Shown here one piece after another: positions 26,164 through 33,782 of a DNA stretch of 64,000 nt (its first letter is position 1; each line of letters opens with the position of its first letter). The stretch covers positions 459,093 through 523,092 of the forward strand of contig CALULI010000006.1 in NCBI GenBank assembly GCA_944321455.1, in the 5' to 3' direction. A program made the translations under genes and the position numbers. The notes under the pieces were generated by a model. That model ran no database searches. It was given only the letters and a program-made list of their open reading frames with translations, and was not told the DNA's origin. This DNA comes from an uncultured Eggerthellaceae bacterium. GTDB lineage: Bacteria > Actinomycetota > Coriobacteriia > Coriobacteriales > Eggerthellaceae.

Positions 26164-27672
26164 ATGGCAAAGAAAAAAGAGAACACCGCAGAGATTGGTT
26201 TTGAGGAGCAGATTTGGAAAGCCGCTGATAAACTTCGCGGCAATTTAGATGCTTCAGAGTATAAAAGTGTAGTTCTGGGTTTAATCTTCTTGAAGTATAT
26301 TTCGGACAAGTTCGAAGAGCGATATCAAGAGCTTATTGATGAAGGTAAGGGCTTTGAGGAAGATCGTGACGAGTATACCTTCGAGAATATTTTCTGGGTC
26401 CCTAAAGATGCTCGTTGGGGAGTAATTGCCGCTGCAGCACATACTCCTGAAATTGGTAAAGTAATCGATAATGCAATGCGTCAGATCGAAGCAGAAAACG
26501 ATACTTTAAAGGGCGTTCTTCCAAAAAACTTTGCACGACAGGAGCTTGATAAGCGTCGCTTAGGTGATGTTGTCGATTTATTCACCAATGTAAAAATGGC
26601 AGACAAAGGTGACTCACGAGATATCCTTGGTCGAACCTATGAGTATTGCCTATCCAAATTTGCAGAAGCTGAAGGTAAGAATGCGGGAGAATTTTATACT
26701 CCGGCTTGCATAGTTAAGACTATTGTTGAGGTTATAAAGCCTTTACATGGGCGTGTGTATGATCCATGCTGCGGCTCGGGCGGTATGTTCGTTCAGAGCG
26801 CAAAGTTTATTGAACGGCACCAGGGAAATATCAACGATATTTCTATCTATGGGCAGGAAAGCAATCCTACTACGTGGAAAATGGCGACCATGAATCTTGC
26901 CATTCGTGGTATTTCTGCGAATTTAGGAAAATTCAATGCGGATACGTTCTTTAATGATTGCCATAAAAATGAACGCTTCGATTTTATTATGGCGAATCCG
27001 CCATTCAACATGAAAGATTGGGGTGGCGACAAACTTAAAGATGACCCTCGCTGGGATTATGGTATTCCACCTGAGGGGAATGCAAACTTTGCTTGGTTAG
27101 AACATATGATTCACCATCTTTCAGCAAAAGGGCGTATTGGCATGGTATTAGCCAACGGTTCTTTGTCTTCCCAGACATCAGGTGAAGGAGACATTCGTCG
27201 TAATATCATTGAGGCAGATCTTGTTGAAGGCATTATTGCAATGCCAAGCCAGTTATTCTATAGCACAGGCATTCCTGTTTCGATATGGATCCTAAATAAA
27301 GCAAAGGATCGTCCTGGAAGGACGTTATTTATTGATGCTCGCGAAATGGGTACGATGGTCACCCGTAAGCTGCGAGAATTTACTGATGAAGATATAACTA
27401 AGGTGGCACAAGCTTTTGATGATTTTAGAGCAGACAAGTTTGAACCAGAAAAGGGATTTTCTGCCGAGGTTTCAACTGAAGATATTGCTAAACAAGACTA
27501 CATCCTGACACCAGGACGTTATGTAGGAATAAAAGAAGAAGAGGATGACGGTGAGCCATTTGAGGATAAAATGAAGCGCCTTACGGGTGAACTGTCAAAA
27601 TCCTTTGAGGAGTCAAATCGCCTACAAGAGCAAATCAAGAAGAATTTGGAGGCGATTGGGTATGAAGTGTAA
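26164..27672 (+). CDS. hsdM: Type I DNA methyltransferase, M subunit
   Basis: 502 aa N6-adenine methyltransferase. N-terminal HsdM domain (FEEQIWKAADKLRGNLD), AdoMet motif I (VYDPCCGSGGMF, about 199-210), the catalytic NPPF motif (FIMANPPFN, about 276-284), and a C-terminal helical tail that contacts HsdS. AGGG site before the ATG. Overlaps hsdS by 11 bp. The target sequence depends on whichever HsdS form is expressed. Confidence 0.96.
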   Translation: MAKKKENTAEIGFEEQIWKAADKLRGNLDASEYKSVVLGLIFLKYISDKFEERYQELIDEGKGFEEDRDEYTFENIFWVPKDARWGVIAAAAHTPEIGKVIDNAMRQIEAENDTLKGVLPKNFARQELDKRRLGDVVDLFTNVKMADKGDSRDILGRTYEYCLSKFAEAEGKNAGEFYTPACIVKTIVEVIKPLHGRVYDPCCGSGGMFVQSAKFIERHQGNINDISIYGQESNPTTWKMATMNLAIRGISANLGKFNADTFFNDCHKNERFDFIMANPPFNMKDWGGDKLKDDPRWDYGIPPEGNANFAWLEHMIHHLSAKGRIGMVLANGSLSSQTSGEGDIRRNIIEADLVEGIIAMPSQLFYSTGIPVSIWILNKAKDRPGRTLFIDAREMGTMVTRKLREFTDEDITKVAQAFDDFRADKFEPEKGFSAEVSTEDIAKQDYILTPGRYVGIKEEEDDGEPFEDKMKRLTGELSKSFEESNRLQEQIKKNLEAIGYEV

Positions 27673-28882
27673 TTATGTAGCTATAGGTGAGATTGCTAGC
27701 ATTAACTCATCGCTGTATTCGTTTAAAGATAATTGGGAGAGTGTCATATATCTCGATACTGGCAGCGTAGTGCGTAATTCCATATCTGAATTGAAGCGTT
27801 TTAGGCCAAAATTTGATAAGGTTCCAAGTAGGGCTCGCAGAAAAGTTCGGAACAACAGTATAGTTATCTCGATGGTTCGACCTAATCAGGAGCATTTTGC
27901 TTTACTGAAAAATCCGCCTCATAACATGCTTGTTTCTACAGGGTTTAGTGTTATTGATGCAGACATGGAAAAGGTGTCTCCAGGATTTCTTTATTATGCT
28001 TTGACAACAAAAGCGGCAACAAATTATTTTCAATCATTAGCAGAACAAAGCGTCTCAACGTATCCTACTTTAAGTGTATCTGATTTAAGTGCTTATATAA
28101 TTCAACTTCCTGCAATTATAACTCAGCGAAAAATAGAAAAGATTCTTGTTGATTTAGATTCAAAGATCTCAGTCAATAATCAGATAAATGATTATTTAGG
28201 AGAATTAGCTCAATCGATCTTTAACAACTGGTTTGTTGATTTCGGACCTTGGGGAGGAGAGATTCCAGGTGATTGGGAATCTGGCGTTTTGGGTGACTAT
28301 GTCTCCGTGAAACGCGGTGGTTCTCCTCGTCCTATTCAGGAGTTTCTTTCTGATGATGGTTTGAGATGGCTTAAAATTGCTGATGTGTCAGGAGTGACGA
28401 GCCCGTTTATCATGACCATTAAAGAGCACATTAAAAAAGAGGGGCTTCGAAAAACGGTTCATCTTGATGCAGGATCCTTGGTCCTCTCTAATAGTGCGAC
28501 TCCTGGCATTCCGAAAATCATCAGCATTGATACCTGCATTCACGACGGTTGGCTATATTTTCCGGAATCGGACTTTAGCAACGAATGGCTGTATTGTTAC
28601 TTCCAAAATGTTCGGAAGCAGCTTGCTCGAATGGCGAACGGCAGTGTATTTCAGAATCTGAAGACGGATATCGTTAAGAATTTTGAAATTATTCGGCCTA
28701 CAAATAAAGCGCTCGATGATTTTCAAGAAGTCATCGGTCCATTGTTTAAATTTATGGAAGCCAACCAGAAAGAAATTTTGCATTTAGGAGAGCTTCGCAA
28801 TGCTCTATTGCCTAAGCTAATGGCGGGCGAGATTGACGTCTCAAATGTTAATCCCGCTCAGCAAAATAATCATTTATCTTAG
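27662..28882 (+). CDS. hsdS: Type I specificity subunit, expressed copy
   Basis: 406 aa from the ATG at 27662, inside the end of hsdM. Two target-recognition domains: TRD1 (about 1-150) and TRD2 (about 205-340), separated by a conserved helix (ITQRKIEKILVDLDSKI) and followed by a C-terminal repeat helix (LRNALLPKLMAGEIDVS). The recombination core TAAATGATTATTT lies at the junction (28182-28198, encoding INDYL), and an inverted copy overlaps the C-terminus (28863-28879). DNA swaps there would replace one TRD, giving a new methylation site. Confidence 0.93.
   Translation: MKCNYVAIGEIASINSSLYSFKDNWESVIYLDTGSVVRNSISELKRFRPKFDKVPSRARRKVRNNSIVISMVRPNQEHFALLKNPPHNMLVSTGFSVIDADMEKVSPGFLYYALTTKAATNYFQSLAEQSVSTYPTLSVSDLSAYIIQLPAIITQRKIEKILVDLDSKISVNNQINDYLGELAQSIFNNWFVDFGPWGGEIPGDWESGVLGDYVSVKRGGSPRPIQEFLSDDGLRWLKIADVSGVTSPFIMTIKEHIKKEGLRKTVHLDAGSLVLSNSATPGIPKIISIDTCIHDGWLYFPESDFSNEWLYCYFQNVRKQLARMANGSVFQNLKTDIVKNFEIIRPTNKALDDFQEVIGPLFKFMEANQKEILHLGELRNALLPKLMAGEIDVSNVNPAQQNNHLS
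28182..28198 (+). repeat. Inversion site 1 in hsdS centre
   Basis: AGATAAATGATTATTTA, + orientation, encoding the conserved IND-Y-L helix start between the two halves of HsdS. Confidence 0.8.
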
Positions 28883-29378
28883 CATTGGTATCGATAAGAT
28901 CATCTAGAGTGCTTAGCAAGTAGGCAATTATGTGTTGGCGTTGTAGATTTGGCAAATCTATCTGTATTTGACGAATAAGTTTTATGCTGAGATTTTGCTG
29001 CGCTCCTCCATTAGCGAGACTGGCGATATGGTTATAATTATTCTTAAACCAGTAATAGACATAACGATAATCAGCTGCAGATTCGTCTATATCTAAGTTG
29101 CAGCAAGCCTGATTAGTTGTTAAAGGGATTTCCGCTAGTGCTGCTTTTCCAGCTGTAGCGCCGTACATCGCGACAATGACCGAATGCGGTCTAACCCATT
29201 TTGCAGATGAGTTAGAAAACCCTTCCTCTGTTATGAGTGTTTCAGTTTTATGAATGCGGTTAAAATTCACTTCTTTAGTGTTCAACCAAGGTATATTGCC
29301 ATTTTTGTAATACTCTGTTTTGCTGCTTTTTGGTGTGCCTCCCGAATAAATTCGGTTGCATATCTCGCCAACGTTCAT
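28848..29378 (-). CDS. Inverted HsdS N-terminal half (TRD cassette)
   Basis: 176 aa, half-length HsdS on the opposite strand. One TRD (GEICNRIYSGGTPKSSK, NTKEVNF, AGKAALAEIPLTTNQAC, GGAQQNLSIKLI) and the central helix LLSTLDDLIDTNAKINDYF, ending just beyond inversion site 2. Its start overlaps the recombinase stop (ATGA), so it is translated from the recombinase message. It overlaps the last 35 bp of the expressed hsdS head-on. It becomes part of a complete HsdS if the DNA inverts at site 2. The half protein may itself pair with HsdM as a dimer. Confidence 0.85.
   Translation of the reverse strand: MNVGEICNRIYSGGTPKSSKTEYYKNGNIPWLNTKEVNFNRIHKTETLITEEGFSNSSAKWVRPHSVIVAMYGATAGKAALAEIPLTTNQACCNLDIDESAADYRYVYYWFKNNYNHIASLANGGAQQNLSIKLIRQIQIDLPNLQRQHIIAYLLSTLDDLIDTNAKINDYFAERD
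28863..28879 (-). repeat. Inversion site 2
   Basis: Read on the minus strand: AGATAAATGATTATTTT. It is shared by the C-terminus of the expressed hsdS and the end of the inverted half gene, and is opposite in orientation to site 1. Confidence 0.8.
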
Positions 29379-30346
29379 TCTAAATACCTTCTATGTGAAG
29401 CTTTAACATTGCTCTGATTCACTAATGCATAGTGCATTGTGGTATCAATTTTCGCATGACCGAGAAGTTTTTGCACCTGTTCAATAGGCATGCCTTTGTC
29501 TATGGCATTTGTAGCAAGCGTTCGTCGAAATTTATGCGGATGAGTTCTGCTAATATTGAGCCTTCTGCCAAGCTCTCTTAAGCGCAGTTCGATACCACCT
29601 TTATTGAGTCGTTTATGGGGCGAGCGTAACGTTACGAATAAAGCAGAGTTGCTGTCGTTCCTTGAATGGAGATAGTCGAGCAAATGGAGCTTAGCACGTG
29701 CATCAAAATAAGCTTTTCTTTGTTTATTTCCCTTACCAATAACGATACATTCGCGTTCAGTAAAATCGACATCAGTTCTGTCTAGCTTTACTAGTTCACC
29801 TATGCGCATTCCTGTTGATGCAAGAAGGTCAACGATGGCCAAATCTCTTTCATTGTCACATTTGTCGCGCATAATTTCGAGCTCTTCATCGGTAAAAGTT
29901 TCTTTGACTTTTAGAAATGTCTTTACTCTATGTATGCGTCGTGCAGGGCTTTTTACTATATAGTCTTCGTCTTCGAGCCATGAAAAGAAGCTTGACATTA
30001 TTCTTCTAATGTTGTCGATAGTAACTTTGCTTGAATTGTGATCCTGCTCATAGTTGTCTAGATAATCACGAAGATCATCTGTTTCTATTTGAGTAAATGG
30101 TTTACTTATTGAGCGATCTATTTTTTGAAGAGTGCTTTTGTAGTATGTGAGTGTATTTTCGGAGCAGCCTTCTACTTTCTTTGCCTTCAAAAAGTGTTCT
30201 AAAAGAGTAGTGTTGTCGCAACTGTTTTGACCGAAAATATCAATTGCTGATTCTAGGATCATTGCTTCTTTTAATAACTTTAACTGTACGGAATTCAGAA
30301 CACTTTGCATTCGCGTGAGTACCGCATCGATTTGCGCATTGGTCAT
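29375..30346 (-). CDS. Tyrosine recombinase of the hsdS shufflon
   Basis: 323 aa XerC/XerD-like recombinase. SAM-like core-binding domain (about 55-150) and a catalytic domain with Arg in STGMRIGELVKL, HKFRRTLATNAID, LGHAKIDTTMHY with the nucleophile Tyr. AGGAGC before the ATG. It lies inside the hsdS locus between sites 2 and 3, the position of known hsdS-inverting recombinases, and is translationally coupled to the inverted half hsdS. It should act on the four TAAATGATTATTT sites, changing RM specificity. Confidence 0.9.
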   Translation of the reverse strand: MTNAQIDAVLTRMQSVLNSVQLKLLKEAMILESAIDIFGQNSCDNTTLLEHFLKAKKVEGCSENTLTYYKSTLQKIDRSISKPFTQIETDDLRDYLDNYEQDHNSSKVTIDNIRRIMSSFFSWLEDEDYIVKSPARRIHRVKTFLKVKETFTDEELEIMRDKCDNERDLAIVDLLASTGMRIGELVKLDRTDVDFTERECIVIGKGNKQRKAYFDARAKLHLLDYLHSRNDSNSALFVTLRSPHKRLNKGGIELRLRELGRRLNISRTHPHKFRRTLATNAIDKGMPIEQVQKLLGHAKIDTTMHYALVNQSNVKASHRRYLE

Positions 30347-30428
30347 TTTTGCTCCTAAGTAGAAATAAGTAAACGAAGCAAAAATATACCTATTATTTCT
30401 TAGGTAGACTTGTGATAGATATATTCGC

Positions 30429-30445
30429 AGCTAAATGATTATTTA
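30429..30445 (+). repeat. Inversion site 3
   Basis: AGCTAAATGATTATTTA, + orientation, at the 5' edge of the silent cassette. Confidence 0.8.
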
Positions 30446-31054
30446 ACTGATTTGGCTACTGCTCTATTCGAGAAGGCTCTCAACGAAGAGACTTGCTTGA
30501 TCCCGTTTGGTGAGCTAGCTGAACTTGAAGACTCAAAACGTATTCCGTTGAACAAGCAAGATCGCGAAAATCGCAAAGGTCCGTATCCATATTACGGAGC
30601 AACATCAATTATGGATTTTGTCGACGATTACTTGTTCGACGGCATTCGGGTGTTGCTAGGAGAAGATGGTAGCGTCATGACTGATGAGGGTTATCCGTTC
30701 TTGCAGTATGTTTGGGGCAAGTACTGGGTCAATAATCATGCGCACATCATAAAGGCGAAATCCGATTATTCGCTTGAAGCCTTATATCTCGCACTGCGTC
30801 GCACCGTGATAAGCCACATTGTTACAGGTGCTGTCCAAATGAAAATCAGCCAGAAGAATCTTAATAGTCTGGAACTTCAGATGCCAAATCCAACCACGAT
30901 TCCCGATTTTGGACCAATTTTTGCAATGTACAGGCACAACGCAGATGAGGCCAAACTACTGGCAGAACTGCGTGATATTCTTCTTCCTAAGATGATGTCA
31001 GACGATATCGATGTGTCGAAGATTTCGACCCATTGGGAAGAGGACTTCGAATGA
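30429..31054 (+). pseudogene. Silent HsdS C-terminal half cassette
   Basis: The frame is open from inversion site 3 and reads LNDYLTDLATALFEKAL, then a TRD (IPFGELAEL, GPYPYYGATSIMDFVDDY, GEDGSVMTDEGYPF, GAVQMKISQKNLNSLEL), and ends with LRDILLPKMMSDDIDVSKIS. There is no start codon or ribosome site at its 5' end, so it is a storage cassette rather than a decayed gene. It is expressed only when an N-terminal half is joined at the site. The stop overlaps the next gene (ATGA). Confidence 0.85.
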
Positions 31055-31518
31055 ATGTTGCCGAATATTGCAGGAGATACCGAAAGGATAAACGCGTCGT
31101 TGAAAAGGCTCTGAAAAAGAATCGAGTAAGAGGTGTTGTCTATACAAATGGCATCGCGGATATCCCAGAAGATGCCAAAATTGATTACTACATTCCAAAA
31201 CGTAAGACAAATATCACCGTTCAAGATGCTCGGGTATACCTTCTAAAAGCTCTTGCAAGTTTTCATTATATTGACGCTTTTGTTTTGGGCTTGAGCGAAA
31301 GGGATTTTCAAGATGTAGTAAATACGATGGTAGCTCTTGGGCTTGTTGAAAGAATAGGTGAACCCGATGGCGTAACTACAACAGGCCTGAGAGCAACCCT
31401 TTCTGGTGAACGCTATGCAGAGATGAGTAATCGGGAGCTAGCAAAGTTTTTAGTTGAAAGCATTAGCTCCGGGATAACGCAAGGGGCATTAAGCTTCCTC
31501 ATGATGCCAGCGTCATAA
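31051..31518 (+). CDS. Small protein coupled to the silent hsdS cassette
   Basis: 155 aa from the ATG at 31051, which overlaps the cassette stop codon; AGAGGA lies just upstream. Two parts are seen: a basic N-terminus (YCRRYRKDKRVVEKALKKNRV) and a helical winged-helix-like C-terminal half (DARVYLLKALASFHYIDAF, VVNTMVALGLVERIG). No family is recognised. Since the cassette has no start of its own, this gene may be translated only when a fused hsdS is assembled upstream, which would link its expression to the shufflon state. Confidence 0.6.
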   Translation: MNVAEYCRRYRKDKRVVEKALKKNRVRGVVYTNGIADIPEDAKIDYYIPKRKTNITVQDARVYLLKALASFHYIDAFVLGLSERDFQDVVNTMVALGLVERIGEPDGVTTTGLRATLSGERYAEMSNRELAKFLVESISSGITQGALSFLMMPAS

Positions 31519-31523
31519 TCACC

Positions 31524-31540
31524 TAAATAATCATTTAGAC
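31524..31540 (-). repeat. Inversion site 4
   Basis: Read on the minus strand: GTCTAAATGATTATTTA. It lies six bases after the stop of the small coupled gene, opposite in orientation to site 3, so the cassette plus this gene form an invertible block. Confidence 0.75.
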
Positions 31541-31875
31541 TACTCAGTTTTCGAAGTAGATATTAAAATCAATCCGCTTTTAGGTAGGATGTGCTATTTG
31601 CTATCTGAATATAAGATCGCAATGAAACTCTTCGAGTCATGAAGGCCCGAAGAGTTTTTGTATGGCAGAAAAGCACAATTAAAGTTACCAATTCGCGGAT
31701 TCTATGGTGTTGTGCTTATGGAATCAACTCTCTTGCCAAATGGGACCACCTTGTCTTCGTTACTCTTGTATAAATCGAAAAAGCGTTAGGAAAAAGCAGC
31801 AATTTCTTGTTGTCGGTGTAGCCACTGTTTTCGGTTGGCCATAGAGGTTGACGAAGATTACTTTTTCATAGTTTT
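31541..31875. other. Intergenic region after the RM locus
   Basis: No gene seen. It contains one terminator (31627-31659) between the + strand RM locus and the convergent YhgE-like gene. Confidence 0.6.
31627..31659 (+). terminator. Terminator after RM locus
   Basis: ACTCTTCG (31627-31634) pairs with CGAAGAGT (31648-31655) across a 13-base loop, followed by TTTT. Confidence 0.7.
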
Positions 31876-33780
31876 CTAAATGGCGTCTGTTACGTACACA
31901 AATTGTACGCGCGAAATATTGTTAACCGACTCGTTTGCAAAATCCATCATTTGAAATTTTGGATTAAGGAACGATTCAAGCTTATTCTGAATTTCTTTTA
32001 TCATGTCTTGATCAAGATTGGCTGTCTGATCGGTTAGTTGCTGTGTTCCGTTCGCAAGGGTTTCACTTCCATCTGCTAACTCACCTGCACCTTGAGAAGC
32101 GGAGTCGGCACCATTTGAATATGCACGTATGCCTTCTTGCAATTCTGCGGATCCATTGCTGGCAGCTTGAGTTCCTTGGCGCAGTTGCTGTGCGCTTTCT
32201 ATAAGGTTATATATGCTTGATTCGCTGTTGGTATCTACCATGCTTTGAAGACCATCATTAATGTCGTTATAACTATCAAGGGCGCTTGCAAGCGCATCGG
32301 CAGCAGATTGATTTCCTTGCTTTTCTGCATGAGCTTGAGTCATGCTCGTTATTGCGTTCATTAATGTTGCTTGAGCAGAAGAAAGATTCGACTGATTGGT
32401 TGCAGCGGTTGTTGCATCTTTTGCAGCAAGGGACTGTGCATTGGCGGAATCATAGCCATTTTGTATGTAAGAAGCATATGCAGAAGCAAACGTTTCTGAA
32501 TAGATGCTCGTGTAGGTCTGCACAGCTTGATTATATGAAGCTAAAGCTTGTTTGTAAGAAGCGTCTACGGCATCGGTGTCAATGGATGCTGCGACATTGG
32601 AATATTGGTTGCTGTTTTGAGAGAGTGCCTGAGCGTAGTCGGATGAACCCGATGCGATCTTTTCGATTCCTGTAACGACAGAATTACTAAGGGCATCCGA
32701 AAAAGAACGAGTGCTTTGCTCTATTGCTTTGAGAGCGGAATACATTTGGGTGCTTCCGTTAATCAGGGAGTTGTTCTGTGTGGCAAGCTCTTTTAAGCCA
32801 GAATCTAGTGATTCGGATGCATCGGCAATGCGATTGGCTCCATCATTGACGCTTGCAATGGCGTTGCTTAGATTGGCAAGTTCTGACGAAGCATCAGAAA
32901 AATCATTCGAGTCTATATCAAGTGCGATTGACAGAGGAACACCTGCAATTTGCCATCCAGAAAAAGAGAAATTAGTCACATCGGCATCAACAGTGAACTG
33001 TGCCGATTTGCCGGGGAACACCATGTAGGATAACTGAGTATCGTCGCCCGATTGGGCAATGGTGGCAGATTCAGCTGATAGATTATGGGTTGTAGCAGTA
33101 TCAAGAGATCCTGTAATTTGAAGAAGATAGTTGTCTGCATACGGTCCAGAGCATGATTCGTTAGGAGTGACGTTCAAAGTCATTTCCACATTGCCAGATG
33201 CTCCTGAAAGATTTTCTGGTGTGATGTCCTTTCCGTCGAGGCGATAGCTTACTTGAATATTCCAAGGTGTGGCTGATTCGGCATCCATAGTGCCTCGATA
33301 AACAAAGTCATTTTCTGCAGGCACCGTAAATGAAGACCCGTTCGATGCAAGCTCTTGGCTATCAGTGAGGTTCTCTACGGATGTATAGCGACCAGTGTCA
33401 CGAATCTGAACTTCACGGTCGGCCTTAAAGGTGTTTACGACATAGACGCCTTTTTGGCTGCCATAAGCATCGTCGCTTACATATACAACTTGTGTCTTTT
33501 CAACAGGTTTATTGTTGGTAAGCGTTGAGCTTGAACTGTTATCATGTTCGGCTTCGTTGATGCCTTCTCCGTTTGAAGCATAAGAGTTGTTGCTCTCAGT
33601 TTGTCCAGAGGAGGCAAATGCAAGTGACTCTTGCGATGAAAAAGCTGCTGCGGGTACTAAAAGGCAGACGGACAAAGCAGCAATGAGAATATGGGGTGTC
33701 CTTTTTGCATGTTCATTATTCTTGGTACTGGCTTGATGATGCATGTGATTGCGTTCAAAAGTGCTTCGAAGATTTTTCAT
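31876..33780 (-). CDS. Exported YhgE-like coiled-coil protein
   Basis: 634 aa. An N-terminal basic region and one hydrophobic segment (about 30-55) act as signal or anchor. A beta-rich domain (about 90-285) is followed by long helical Ala/Ser/Asn/Gln-rich coiled coils with repeated X-heptad patterns (LANGTQQL, LADGSETL, IRAYSNG) like those of YhgE/Pip and MMPL-associated proteins. Unlike full YhgE proteins it lacks a C-terminal multi-helix membrane domain. GAGG site before the ATG, two bases after the MMPL stop, so the two form an operon; it is probably the periplasmic or wall-side partner of the transporter. Confidence 0.7.
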   Translation of the reverse strand: MKNLRSTFERNHMHHQASTKNNEHAKRTPHILIAALSVCLLVPAAAFSSQESLAFASSGQTESNNSYASNGEGINEAEHDNSSSSTLTNNKPVEKTQVVYVSDDAYGSQKGVYVVNTFKADREVQIRDTGRYTSVENLTDSQELASNGSSFTVPAENDFVYRGTMDAESATPWNIQVSYRLDGKDITPENLSGASGNVEMTLNVTPNESCSGPYADNYLLQITGSLDTATTHNLSAESATIAQSGDDTQLSYMVFPGKSAQFTVDADVTNFSFSGWQIAGVPLSIALDIDSNDFSDASSELANLSNAIASVNDGANRIADASESLDSGLKELATQNNSLINGSTQMYSALKAIEQSTRSFSDALSNSVVTGIEKIASGSSDYAQALSQNSNQYSNVAASIDTDAVDASYKQALASYNQAVQTYTSIYSETFASAYASYIQNGYDSANAQSLAAKDATTAATNQSNLSSAQATLMNAITSMTQAHAEKQGNQSAADALASALDSYNDINDGLQSMVDTNSESSIYNLIESAQQLRQGTQAASNGSAELQEGIRAYSNGADSASQGAGELADGSETLANGTQQLTDQTANLDQDMIKEIQNKLESFLNPKFQMMDFANESVNNISRVQFVYVTDAI

Positions 33781-33782
33781 AA

